DNA of 64,000 nucleotides from Spirochaetaceae bacterium (GTDB lineage: Bacteria > Spirochaetota > Spirochaetia > Treponematales > Treponemataceae): positions 62,001 through 126,000 of the forward strand of contig JAFQDD010000012.1 in assembly GCA_017416145.1 (NCBI GenBank). Reading direction: 5' to 3'. The translations under genes and the position numbers were made by a program. The notes under the pieces were generated by a model that saw nothing but the letters and a program-made list of their open reading frames with translations, searched no databases and was not told where the DNA came from. Each line of letters begins with the position of its first letter. Within the stretch, counting starts at the first letter, position 1. Below are positions 16,321-25,251 of this stretch, piece by piece.

Positions 16321-17943
16321 ATGAAACGTTTTGTACTTTTTTCTATGCTTTTTTTAGCATTTTTTAGTTTAAATGCTTTGGAAGTAAATCAACCAGAACT
16401 TGAATCTGTTGGAAAAGATACTATCGAATTTATAAACTATACCGGACCACACACTGTAATTAACACAAAGGATGAAATTGCTGGAATTGGTTCTGCCCTT
16501 GGTGAAAAAGTTGCTCCAAATGTAGCAAATAAATACGAAACTGGAGACAACAGCAAATATTACGTTATTCACGCTGTGGATTCTTCTGTAAAAACTGGGC
16601 TAGACGCAGATATTTTGATTTTAGGAAAAAATGCAAATGTTGACCACATTAAAAACCTTAGAAGCATTATTTCATCATATTTAGTTTCTGCCTACGGATA
16701 TTCAAAAGCAGATGCTGACACTTTGGCTGTTTTTATCACAGTTTATAACGCTGTTTACAGAAACGATTTAGACACTTATAAATCAAAATACAAAGAAATT
16801 GTTACAAAAAATCTTACAAAAGAAAATTGTGGTATTTCAGTAAACTACAAAGATTGGGCTGGAAAAACTCAACTTGTTATTCCTCTACTAAATCCTGTTG
16901 ACGGTGGTTTAAGTACTATTGATACAACAATTATTTCTGATTCCACAGTTATTGAATCAATGCAAGAAGAAGATGAACGAGGCGTAGACGAACGCAAAAA
17001 TCTTGTTGACATAAAAGAAAGAGAAGCTGATGTTGCTCAAGAAGAAGCAAAAGAAGCTCAAAAAGAAGCAACTGTTGCAAAACAAGAAGTAACAAAGGCA
17101 AAAGAAGAGCTAAAACAAGTTGAAGAAGAAAAAAAAGCTGTAGAAAAGGAATTGGAAGAAGCAAAAGAAGAACTTGCTGAAAATCCAACTGATAAAAAAG
17201 CTCAAGAAGCTGTAAAAGAAGCTGAAAAGAAAGTTGAAGAAGTTGAAGAAAAAGTAGAAGAAGCTGTTGCAAAGGTTGAAGAAAAAGTAGAAGAAGCTGA
17301 AAAGAAAGCTGAAGAAGCAAAAGAAGCTCAATCTTTTGCAGATAAAAAATTATCCGAAGCTCAAACTGAAAGAAGTGAAATTGCAACTGATCAGCAAAAA
17401 AATATTGCTGATGCAAAAGCAGAAGCAAAAATGGTTACAACTTATGGTTTACAACTTGTAGACAGTTCTAACCTACTTTCAAAACTTGTTTTCTTAGATG
17501 TAGAAACTGGAAAAATCGTAAAATCATCTCCAGTTCAAGTTATTAGAAACAGAAGCATTGTTTCAACTGGAAATGGTTTTGCAGCTATTGCTGGAGAAGA
17601 TTCTGGGGAAAATCAAGCAATTAGACTTGTTATTCTTGATTCTGAAAATCTAGAAATTGTTTCTCAAACAGAAGAAGATGTAGCTCCAAATGCAGTTTTG
17701 GTTTCTGCTGACAATTATTTATACACAGTTGTGAAATCAACTTCTGGTTTTGTAGTTGCAAAATATTCTAATGACTTACGTTTACAAGCAAAATCAACTC
17801 TAAAAGTAATGGAAACAACTCCAATCACTGTTACCGACAAAGGTATTGTTGTAACAGATTCTTATGGTGCTGTAAAATTGCTTTCAAAGTCTGATTTAAG
17901 CACAATATCAACTCAAACTGTAGATTATAGTTCTGCAAAATAA
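16321..17943 (+). CDS. P83/100-family surface/periplasmic antigen
   Basis: A 540-residue protein with signal peptide (about 1-19, ending SLNA). The N-terminal domain (20-215) has the pattern of the Borrelia P83/100 family (VGKDTIEFINYTGPH, GIGSALGEKV). A long Lys/Glu/Ala coiled coil follows (about 225-375, e.g. EAEKKVEEVEEKVEEA), then a C-terminal beta-rich propeller-like domain (LVFLDVETGKIV, YLYTVVKSTSGFVVAKY). The family is known as an immunogenic protein of Borrelia and treponemes; its function is not settled. GGAG precedes the ATG. The aminotransferase gene follows within 18 bp. Confidence 0.86.
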   Translation: MKRFVLFSMLFLAFFSLNALEVNQPELESVGKDTIEFINYTGPHTVINTKDEIAGIGSALGEKVAPNVANKYETGDNSKYYVIHAVDSSVKTGLDADILILGKNANVDHIKNLRSIISSYLVSAYGYSKADADTLAVFITVYNAVYRNDLDTYKSKYKEIVTKNLTKENCGISVNYKDWAGKTQLVIPLLNPVDGGLSTIDTTIISDSTVIESMQEEDERGVDERKNLVDIKEREADVAQEEAKEAQKEATVAKQEVTKAKEELKQVEEEKKAVEKELEEAKEELAENPTDKKAQEAVKEAEKKVEEVEEKVEEAVAKVEEKVEEAEKKAEEAKEAQSFADKKLSEAQTERSEIATDQQKNIADAKAEAKMVTTYGLQLVDSSNLLSKLVFLDVETGKIVKSSPVQVIRNRSIVSTGNGFAAIAGEDSGENQAIRLVILDSENLEIVSQTEEDVAPNAVLVSADNYLYTVVKSTSGFVVAKYSNDLRLQAKSTLKVMETTPITVTDKGIVVTDSYGAVKLLSKSDLSTISTQTVDYSSAK

Positions 17944-17961
17944 AAATAATTGGAGAAAAAA

Positions 17962-19176
17962 ATGGCTATTGCACCTCATATTAGAGAAAAAATGGAAGGC
18001 TCTTCTTTCATTAGAAAAATGTTTGAAGAAGGAATTGCTCTAAAAAAGATTCATGGAGCAGACAAGGTTTACGATTTTAGTATTGGAAATCCAGACCTAG
18101 AACCACCAAAAAAGATTTTAGACACAATCAAAGAAATGGCTCTTTCCGAAGATAAAGGCCGCCACGGATATATGCCAAATCCTGGTTTTGTGGAAACTCG
18201 TGAAGCTATTGCAAAAAAAGTTTCTGGAGAACAAGGAGTTACTCTAAATTTTGGCCACACAGTTATGTCTGTTGGAGCTGCTGGAGCTTTGAACACAGTT
18301 TTCAAATCAATTCTTTCACCGGGAGATGAAATTATTGTACCTGCCCCATTTTTTGCAGAATACACTCGATATGCAGAAAATCACGGGGGAACATTGGTTC
18401 CAGTTCCTACAAAAGAAGATTTTTCCCTTGATGTAGAAGCAATCAAAAATCGTCTTTCTGAAAAAACTGCTGGTGTTTTGATTAACTCACCAAACAATCC
18501 AACTGGAAAAATCTACTCAAAAGATGATATTGAATCTCTTTCAAAGGCATTAAAAGAACATGGTGCAAAATCTGGACGCACTCCATATTTAATCGCTGAC
18601 GAACCATACAGAAAAATCGTTTACGGTGGAAAAACTGTTACTCCTGTTTTCCCATACTACGAAAATGCTGTTGTTGTTTCTTCTTTTGCAAAGGATTTAA
18701 GTCTTCCTGGGGAACGTCTTGGTTACATTGCTGTAAACCCAACTTGTGAAAATGCTGAAGAGTTTATTCAAGCTTGTATTTTCTGTACAAGAACTTTAGG
18801 CTACGTAAATGCTCCTGGATTTTTCCAACGGGTTATTGCAAAGGCTTGGGATGCTGAAGCTGATTATTCATCTTATGCAAAACGTCGTGATGCCCTAACA
18901 GATGTTTTGGACAACGCAAAAATCCAATACGCTGAACCAGAAGGAGCTTTTTATCTTTTCTGTAAGGCTCCAGAACCAAAACTTGCTGAAAATCAACTAA
19001 AAACTGGACAAACCTTGGACGGGGCTTTTTGCGACCATCTTAAAAAATATTGCATTTTAGCTGTTCCTGGAAAAGGCTTTGGAAAAGAAGGTTACTTCCG
19101 CCTAGCCTATTGTGTTTCTTTTGAAACAATCGTAAATAGCAAAGAACCATTTGCCAAAGCTATGGCTGAATGGTAA
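17962..19176 (+). CDS. PLP-dependent aminotransferase, class I/II
   Basis: A 404-residue fold-type I aminotransferase, cytoplasmic. Visible are NSPNNPTGKIYS (cofactor pocket), DEPYRKIVYGG, and the PLP lysine in SSFAKDLSLPGERLGY. An in-frame TTG at 17950 exists, but GGAG at 17952-17955 lies just before the ATG at 17962, which is clearly the start. The sequence type resembles aspartate/alanine-type aminotransferases (AspC/AlaT relatives); the amino donor cannot be decided. It sits between the P83/100 gene and glgA, with short gaps suggesting one transcript. Confidence 0.9.
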   Translation: MAIAPHIREKMEGSSFIRKMFEEGIALKKIHGADKVYDFSIGNPDLEPPKKILDTIKEMALSEDKGRHGYMPNPGFVETREAIAKKVSGEQGVTLNFGHTVMSVGAAGALNTVFKSILSPGDEIIVPAPFFAEYTRYAENHGGTLVPVPTKEDFSLDVEAIKNRLSEKTAGVLINSPNNPTGKIYSKDDIESLSKALKEHGAKSGRTPYLIADEPYRKIVYGGKTVTPVFPYYENAVVVSSFAKDLSLPGERLGYIAVNPTCENAEEFIQACIFCTRTLGYVNAPGFFQRVIAKAWDAEADYSSYAKRRDALTDVLDNAKIQYAEPEGAFYLFCKAPEPKLAENQLKTGQTLDGAFCDHLKKYCILAVPGKGFGKEGYFRLAYCVSFETIVNSKEPFAKAMAEW

Positions 19177-19200
19177 ACAAATTATATATCTGGAGGAATT

Positions 19201-20670
19201 ATGAAGATTTTAATGGTTACATCAGAGGCTGTTCCTTTTGCAAAAACTGGTGGTCTTGCTGATGCAGTTTCAGCTTTATCTATTGCACTTACAGAACTTG
19301 GACACGACGTTAGAATCGTTTTGCCACGTTACTACAAAATCGACAGAGATAAACTAAATATTTTACCAGGTCCAATGTGTGTACACTGTGGTTTTGGAGA
19401 AACTTGGACAGCTGTTTATGAGTCTGTTCTTCCAGGAAAAACACCTGTTCCAGTTTATTTTATTGACCATGAACAACTTTTCGGACGAGACGGAATCTAC
19501 GGAACTCCACAAGAAACAGATTTCCACGATAATCCAGAAAGATTTTCTTTGCTTTGCCAAGGTGCTTTCCAACTTTGTAGAAAGTTAAGCTGGATTCCAG
19601 ATATCATCCATGCTCACGACTGGTCAGCAGCTCTTGCTCCAGCTTTGCTAAAATTCAATGAACGATACAACGGCTTTGAAAAAACTGCCAGTGTATTTAC
19701 AATTCATAATCTTGGATATCAAGGAATTTACGGAAAACACAAATTCCCTTCCACAGGAATTGATTGGACAAACTTTTTTGCAGCAGGATTTGAAGACTAC
19801 GATTGTATGAATTTCTTAAAAGCAGGTCTAGTTTCTTCAGATTACCTAACAACAGTTTCTCCAACTTACGCAAAAGAAATCCAAAGTCCAGAATATGGTT
19901 TTAGAATGGACGGAATTCTTCGCTATAGAAGTGAAAATCTTGTAGGAATCCTAAACGGTGTTGATACAGATGTTTGGAATCCTTCAAAAGACAAGAAAAT
20001 CCCAAAAAATTACACAGCAAAAACCATTTCTAAAAAACTTGAAAACAAACTTGCTCTTCAAGAAAAAATGGGCTTAGAAGTAAATCCAGATATTCCGTTA
20101 TTTGGAATTATTACTCGTCTTGCTGACCAAAAAGGAATTGCTGAAATCTTTGCACCAACTTATGGTTGTGCTTACAGTATGTGTAGAGATATGAATATGC
20201 AATTTGTAATTCTTGGTTCTGGAGAATCTTGGTGCGAAAACGAAATTAGAACCCTTCAATCAAATCTTCCAAACCTCAGAGCTTACATTGGTTATGACGA
20301 CGCATTAAGTCACCTAATCGAAGCTGGAAGTGATTTCTTCTTAATGCCATCTCGATACGAACCTTGTGGACTAAATCAAATGTATTCTCTACTTTATGGA
20401 ACTTTACCAATAGTAAGATGCACAGGGGGTCTTGCTGATACTGTACAAAATTACAATGAACAAACTGGTGAAGGAACAGGATTTGTTCTAGATAATTTAA
20501 CACCACAAAGTATTTACGATACAGTTGGTTGGGCAGTTTATGCTTGGTACAACAAAAAAGACCACATTGAAGCAATGAAACAACGAGCTATGAAACAAAA
20601 GTTTGGTTGGGATGAATCTGCAAAAAAATATGTGGAAGTTTACGAAAAAGCATTAAACAAACTAAACTAG
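19201..20670 (+). CDS. glgA: Glycogen synthase (ADP-glucose type)
   Basis: Transfers glucose from ADP-glucose to the non-reducing end of growing alpha-1,4-glucan. The 489-residue GT5 enzyme has KTGGLADAVSAL (15-26), which binds the sugar nucleotide, HAHDWSAAL, FTIHNLGYQG, GILNGVDTDVW and the C-terminal PSRYEPCGLNQMYSL plus GGLADTV. The start is backed by GGAGG 5 nt before the ATG. No other glycogen gene is in the window. It indicates storage of glucan in this organism. Confidence 0.96.
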   Translation: MKILMVTSEAVPFAKTGGLADAVSALSIALTELGHDVRIVLPRYYKIDRDKLNILPGPMCVHCGFGETWTAVYESVLPGKTPVPVYFIDHEQLFGRDGIYGTPQETDFHDNPERFSLLCQGAFQLCRKLSWIPDIIHAHDWSAALAPALLKFNERYNGFEKTASVFTIHNLGYQGIYGKHKFPSTGIDWTNFFAAGFEDYDCMNFLKAGLVSSDYLTTVSPTYAKEIQSPEYGFRMDGILRYRSENLVGILNGVDTDVWNPSKDKKIPKNYTAKTISKKLENKLALQEKMGLEVNPDIPLFGIITRLADQKGIAEIFAPTYGCAYSMCRDMNMQFVILGSGESWCENEIRTLQSNLPNLRAYIGYDDALSHLIEAGSDFFLMPSRYEPCGLNQMYSLLYGTLPIVRCTGGLADTVQNYNEQTGEGTGFVLDNLTPQSIYDTVGWAVYAWYNKKDHIEAMKQRAMKQKFGWDESAKKYVEVYEKALNKLN

Positions 20671-20769
20671 ATTTATATTTTGTGATAATATTAAAATAAT
20701 TCTGTAAATATGGGATATTTTTCTGATTTTTCAGTTAAATATCCCAATTTAATAAAGGGAGTTTTTCTA

Positions 20770-21288
20770 ATGATAAAGTTTATTACAAACATTTTTAAAA
20801 CACTTAACAGCAATTCCCATCCCAAGGAAATAGCCCACGCTATTTGTTGTGGAATGCTTTTAGGTTTTATGCCAAAAACAAACGCACTTTGGTATGTATT
20901 ATTTTTTATATTTTGTTTTTTACGAATAAATAAGGCTTGTTATCTTCTTTTTACTATATTATTTTCAATGATTACACCATTTTTAGATCCGATTTTTGAC
21001 AAAATTGGTTTTGCTATCTTATCTTATGAGCCACTTATTCCCACATATATAAAGATGCTTGAAATTCCCTATCTTCCACTAACAAGATTTAACAATACAA
21101 TCGTAATGGGCTCTCTAGCCAGTGGTATAGTTTTGTATATTCCAGTCTACATTATTGCACGATTGATTGTACGACTTTGGCGAGGTGTTATCCGTCAAGC
21201 TTTTGTAAATAGCAAACTTGTAAAAGCATTTTACAAAATCCCATTGATTTCAAAGTTTATCAGTGTATCTAAGGAGCTATCAAAATGA
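20770..21288 (+). CDS. TIGR03546/DUF2062-like membrane protein
   Basis: A 172-residue integral membrane protein with about four hydrophobic segments (GMLLGFMPKTNALWYVLFFI, FTILFSMITPFL, GSLASGIVLYIPVYIIA and neighbours). I believe it belongs to the TIGR03546 family, which is often paired with TIGR03545. The ATG at 20770 has GGGAG upstream; an in-frame ATG at 20710 would add 20 residues and is unlikely. It overlaps the next gene by 4 bp, so the two are co-translated. Confidence 0.78.
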   Translation: MIKFITNIFKTLNSNSHPKEIAHAICCGMLLGFMPKTNALWYVLFFIFCFLRINKACYLLFTILFSMITPFLDPIFDKIGFAILSYEPLIPTYIKMLEIPYLPLTRFNNTIVMGSLASGIVLYIPVYIIARLIVRLWRGVIRQAFVNSKLVKAFYKIPLISKFISVSKELSK

Positions 21289-23561
21289 AAAAAAGTGATA
21301 TGGATAAAAATCAACTTACAGATAATCAAGTTCCAAACAACGAAATTTCAGAAAATGCAAATGAAACCACAGAAATCGCTGTTATAGAAAAAAAAGAAAA
21401 GAAACCAGCAAAAACAAAAAAAGTTTCTAAAAAAAATACAGCAAAGATTCCAAGAAAAAAACTACCCAAAATCTACAAAAAAAAGTATTCTCCTAAAAAA
21501 CTTAAGAAAAAACTTTTGTCAAAGATTTTTATTGCAGATGATAAAAAATATGTAGAATCTTTGTTCACAGAAATAAAAGTTGGCAAAAAAGAAAAAACTT
21601 TTTACAGAATTCCTGATGAAAAACTTTTCACCCCAGTGGAATCAAAACGCTTAAAAGTTCTTGCAAAGCAGATAAAAAAGCAAAAAGGAACAGTAAAGTT
21701 TATTCCACTAATTGTTTTGATAGGGATTATTGCCTGTGTATTTATTTTTACGGATTTAATTCTAAAAATTGGACTAAAATCAACTTGCCAAAAAATTTTT
21801 AATGCAAAAACAGAAATTGGTTATGCTCATTTAGATTATTTAGATTCATCTTTAACCTTAAAAAACTTTGTAGTTGCAAACAAAGACGAACCTATGACGA
21901 ATCTTTTTGAATTTGAATCTATTGTTTTAGACATTGATATAAACAGATTGCTTGAAAAATCGGTTGTAATTGATGAAATTGAGGCTGCTGGATTTAAAAC
22001 TGGAACCGAAAGAAAAACTTCTGGAGCATTGCCGGTTAAAGTGAAAAAGGAAAAAGAAAAGGATAAAGCTCCAAAAGAACCTTTGTTAAAACCAGAATTT
22101 GTAGAAGGTGCAAAAAACAAGGTTACAGGAGAACTTCAAGCTCTATTTGAAAAATTTAATCCAGAAACGATAATAAATTCTCTTTATAATAGTTTGCAAA
22201 CTCCAATTGTTTCAAAAAATATTTCTACTGAAATGGCAACTTTAATTCCATATTGGCAAAGCAAACCTGAAGAAATTAGCCAAGAAGTTTCTGATTTTAT
22301 AAAAAAAGCAAACTCTATTTCAAGTATAAATTTTTCAAATATCAAAGATGTTACTCAACTTCAAAAAAATATTGATACAATTACTTCGATTATAAAAGAT
22401 GGGGAAAATCTTACAAATTCTTTCAAAACAACTTACTCAAAATTGGATACTGATTTTAAATCTGTAAAAAATCTTACAGCAAATTTGGAAAAAGCAATTC
22501 AATCTGATACAAAGATGGCTTCAAATATTACATCAAGTATCAAAAACTTTACTCCAAAATCTGGAATGCGTATCCTTTCAAACACAATCGAAGATTTCTT
22601 AAACAATCTTTTAGGTAATTTGTATCCAACGATAAAAGAAGTTTTAGCTTCTGTAGATGAGATAAAAGCAAAACTTCCAGCAAAAACAAAAGCAGAAAAA
22701 CCTGAAGAGAAAAAAATCGAAAGATTAAAGGGAACAAACTTTACTTGGGGTAGACCAGAAATGCCACAGTTTTATGTTGGTATCGCCCACGCCTCAGGAA
22801 GTGGTTTTGACGTATTAGCAAATAATATTTCAAACAATCCAAAGATTATTCCAGAACCAATGACATTAGACGGAACCTACTCTATTGCTGGTCGCGAAGA
22901 TTCATTTAGTGCAACGCTGGATTTAGTTGAAAACAGCCAAAATCCAATGTTTTACGCTAGTTATCACGCTCCAGAAGTGCCAACATCCTTTGATTTCTTA
23001 AAATCTGACTCTACCTTGGATATTCAGCTTTCTGTTGAAAATGATAAATCTATTTCAGCCTACGGAAATGCAAATATCAAAAATGCAAATGTGGTTATTC
23101 CTTCTTTTGAACCAGCATTTGCCTATTCAATTTGTGAACAAGCGGTAAATGAAATCGATACAACTTATCTAGGAATTATGGCAAATTATTCAGAGGCAGG
23201 AGATTTAAAGCTTAACGTGAATACAGATTTTGATAACCAATTTATGAAAGGCGTAACAAATCTTGTAAATGCCCAATTGACTTCAATAAAAGACAAAGCT
23301 ACAAAAGAAATTGCTGTCAAATTGGACGAATATTCAGCTCCTGTAAAAGAAAAGATTAACGAGTTTAACAAGTACAAAGAAGCTCTTGATAAATCAAAAA
23401 AAGATTTGGAACAAAAAATTGCTGAATTAAAAGCAAAATTAGAAGATGCTAAAAATAAGCTTATTCAAAGTGGAAAAGACAAAGCCGAAAGTGCAATTTC
23501 TGATACTGTAAATAAATATGTTGATACAGATAAGTTAGACTCTTTGAAAAAGTTATTTTAG
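21285..23561 (+). CDS. TIGR03545-like large membrane-anchored protein
   Basis: A 758-residue protein. A Lys-rich cytoplasmic N-terminus (30-135) is followed by one membrane helix (139-160). The rest is periplasmic: an AsmA-like N-terminal start (IGYAHLDYLDSSLTLKNFVV), helical spacers (300-450), beta-rich segments (FYVGIAHASGSGFDVLANNI) and a C-terminal coiled coil (KSKKDLEQKIAELKAKLEDA). The resemblance to AsmA/TamB-type lipid-transfer proteins is only in layout. It is translationally coupled to the small membrane protein before it, and the pair probably works as one complex. Confidence 0.75.
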   Translation: MKKSDMDKNQLTDNQVPNNEISENANETTEIAVIEKKEKKPAKTKKVSKKNTAKIPRKKLPKIYKKKYSPKKLKKKLLSKIFIADDKKYVESLFTEIKVGKKEKTFYRIPDEKLFTPVESKRLKVLAKQIKKQKGTVKFIPLIVLIGIIACVFIFTDLILKIGLKSTCQKIFNAKTEIGYAHLDYLDSSLTLKNFVVANKDEPMTNLFEFESIVLDIDINRLLEKSVVIDEIEAAGFKTGTERKTSGALPVKVKKEKEKDKAPKEPLLKPEFVEGAKNKVTGELQALFEKFNPETIINSLYNSLQTPIVSKNISTEMATLIPYWQSKPEEISQEVSDFIKKANSISSINFSNIKDVTQLQKNIDTITSIIKDGENLTNSFKTTYSKLDTDFKSVKNLTANLEKAIQSDTKMASNITSSIKNFTPKSGMRILSNTIEDFLNNLLGNLYPTIKEVLASVDEIKAKLPAKTKAEKPEEKKIERLKGTNFTWGRPEMPQFYVGIAHASGSGFDVLANNISNNPKIIPEPMTLDGTYSIAGREDSFSATLDLVENSQNPMFYASYHAPEVPTSFDFLKSDSTLDIQLSVENDKSISAYGNANIKNANVVIPSFEPAFAYSICEQAVNEIDTTYLGIMANYSEAGDLKLNVNTDFDNQFMKGVTNLVNAQLTSIKDKATKEIAVKLDEYSAPVKEKINEFNKYKEALDKSKKDLEQKIAELKAKLEDAKNKLIQSGKDKAESAISDTVNKYVDTDKLDSLKKLF

Positions 23562-23593
23562 ATTATTCGAGATTGTTTAGATAAAAAGAAATG

Positions 23594-23630
23594 TGGTCAA
23601 GGATTATCAAAAATCCTTGACCATTTTTTT
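23594..23630 (+). terminator. Terminator between convergent genes
   Basis: A perfect 12-bp stem (23594-23605 with 23612-23623) and seven T's. The T-run overlaps the stop codon of the convergent DUF4097 gene. Confidence 0.9.
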
Positions 23631-24576
23631 AGATTTTTGAAAAAGAAATGCTTCCACTCACGCTCTCAACATCAAATTCGATATTGCCGTTTTTGTAAAC
23701 ATTTTCTCCAGATTTCTTTAATTTTGAAGAAGTAAATTCATTGGATACTGAGCCAGAAATTGATTCATAATCAAGCTTAAAACCATCATTTTCAGGCAGG
23801 AAGATTTTTATGGAACCTGACATAGATTCACAATCACCACCTAAAATAGGCATTGTATTTGTTTCAAGTCGAATTGAGCCAGAAACGCTACCTAGTTCAA
23901 AACTTTTGCTAACATCAGCCACAAAATTAATACTTCCGCTTACACTTTCAGCAGAGATTTCTTCAATTTTGCAATTATTTGTTTTTAGAGAGCCAGAAAC
24001 AGAATCAGCAGATAATTTTAGAAGATTTGAATTATCTAGATGAATGCTTCCACTCACTGTTGATAATGAAGCCTTTGTTCCTTGAATATCTGATATATTT
24101 ATACTTCCACTTACAATATCCACATCCAAATCAAACAAATTTTCAGCTACAGATTTTGAAAGTTTTACAATTACACTATCGTTAAAATTTCGTAGTTTTG
24201 CATTGTTGCGTTTTGGAGTTTTAATTTCAACAGTATCGCCATTTACATAAACTTTTGGACGTTTTGAATCATCAAAAGACGAATCAATAATGATTTCAGT
24301 ATAATTTTCCTCCCAAACTTCTACTATAAGTTTTTCATTGATTAGCTCAATATCAAGAGATGAAAACTTTTCGCCAATTGAAACAGCTTCAACATTATTT
24401 CCAACAGAATCCCCTTCTAGTAATGTTTCACCAGATTCTTCCCAAAGATCCTTTACATTAAATCCACGTGAAAAAGAAGGAAGATTTCCTTGAATACCAC
24501 GAACTAAAAAAACTGTTAAAATCAAAGCTATCAAAATCCATAGACTTGCTAGAATTATTTTTATTGTCTTATCCAT
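23629..24576 (-). CDS. DUF4097-like membrane-anchored beta-solenoid protein
   Basis: A 315-residue protein with one N-terminal membrane helix (about 6-25), then a repetitive beta region in which V/M/I-SGSI/SGSV recurs roughly every 18-21 residues (VSGSINISD, VSGSIHLDN, VSGSLKTNN, VSGSINFVA, VSGSIRLET, MSGSIKIFL, ISGSVSNEF, VSGSISFSK). This is the pattern of DUF4097 'putative adhesin' proteins, which are often linked to small membrane regulators. It lies 18 bp after a four-helix membrane protein gene and is probably co-transcribed. The true function is unknown. Confidence 0.8.
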   Translation of the reverse strand: MDKTIKIILASLWILIALILTVFLVRGIQGNLPSFSRGFNVKDLWEESGETLLEGDSVGNNVEAVSIGEKFSSLDIELINEKLIVEVWEENYTEIIIDSSFDDSKRPKVYVNGDTVEIKTPKRNNAKLRNFNDSVIVKLSKSVAENLFDLDVDIVSGSINISDIQGTKASLSTVSGSIHLDNSNLLKLSADSVSGSLKTNNCKIEEISAESVSGSINFVADVSKSFELGSVSGSIRLETNTMPILGGDCESMSGSIKIFLPENDGFKLDYESISGSVSNEFTSSKLKKSGENVYKNGNIEFDVESVSGSISFSKI

Positions 24577-24594
24577 TTTTTTAGATTCTCCAAA

Positions 24595-25104
24595 CTAGTT
24601 TTCTGATTTTTCTGAATCAATTGTTTCATAAGTTGTTCTTTGATTCATTGAAAAAATAATTTTTATTGCTTGTTCAACAGCTGTAGCAATTAACCAAATT
24701 AACCAAGTAATTCCCCAAGCACCTGTAAAAAAACTAGTTGCCAAGTAGATAATCGTTACAATCAACCAATAAAGTTTTTGGATTGATTCAAAAAGTGAAT
24801 TATCAACTGTTTTTTTACAAGTTTGACCATCTCGAACTACAACTTCTTTTGAAAAACTTCTCTTTCCTGATAAAGCATCTGCCACATCCTTTGGTGTAGT
24901 TAATGAAGTGTAAATAATCAAACCAGTTGCTGTTGCAATCATTGTTAGCATCAACAAAAATCCGATAATTGCTCCACGAATTGGAATCAAACAAGTAAAT
25001 CCAATAAGTGCCACTACAGACAAAATGTAAAGCATCACAGCGATAGAAATGTTTTTAGCCTTTTTTTGTCTGTAAATCTCTACTTTTTGTTCAAGTTCTG
25101 TCAT
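24595..25104 (-). CDS. Four-helix membrane protein upstream of the DUF4097 gene
   Basis: A 169-residue protein with four hydrophobic segments (ISIAVMLYILSVVALIGFTC, IGFLLMLTMIATATGLIIY, LYWLIVTIIYLATSFFTGAW, ITWLIWLIATAVEQ). The hydrophilic N-terminus is predicted helical (ELEQKVEIYRQKKAK). GGAGG on the minus strand fits the ATG at 25104, not the in-frame ATG at 25116. I do not recognise a family. Such proteins often sit next to DUF4097 genes and may anchor or regulate them (inference). Confidence 0.75.
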   Translation of the reverse strand: MTELEQKVEIYRQKKAKNISIAVMLYILSVVALIGFTCLIPIRGAIIGFLLMLTMIATATGLIIYTSLTTPKDVADALSGKRSFSKEVVVRDGQTCKKTVDNSLFESIQKLYWLIVTIIYLATSFFTGAWGITWLIWLIATAVEQAIKIIFSMNQRTTYETIDSEKSEN

Positions 25105-25216
25105 AAAATCCTCCATATATGTTTTACATATATTTTTCTTTTTTCTTTGTATAATTTATAACACATTTCTTTAAAAGATTTGGTACTTTTTTTTATATTT
25201 TTTTGCTAATTTTCTA

Positions 25217-25245
25217 TTGTTTCACTCTTTTTTTAATGATATAAC
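25217..25245 (+). promoter_or_regulatory. Promoter of the MATE transporter gene
   Basis: TTGTTT (25217-25222), 17 nt, TATAAC (25240-25245). The ATG at 25252 is 6 nt beyond the -10, so transcription should begin on the start codon. Confidence 0.6.
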
Positions 25246-25251
25246 CCAATT

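Noticed and set aside
16949-17428. A Leu/Gln-rich 159-codon frame on the minus strand
   Set aside because: It is the antisense shadow of the Lys/Glu coiled coil of the P83/100 gene.
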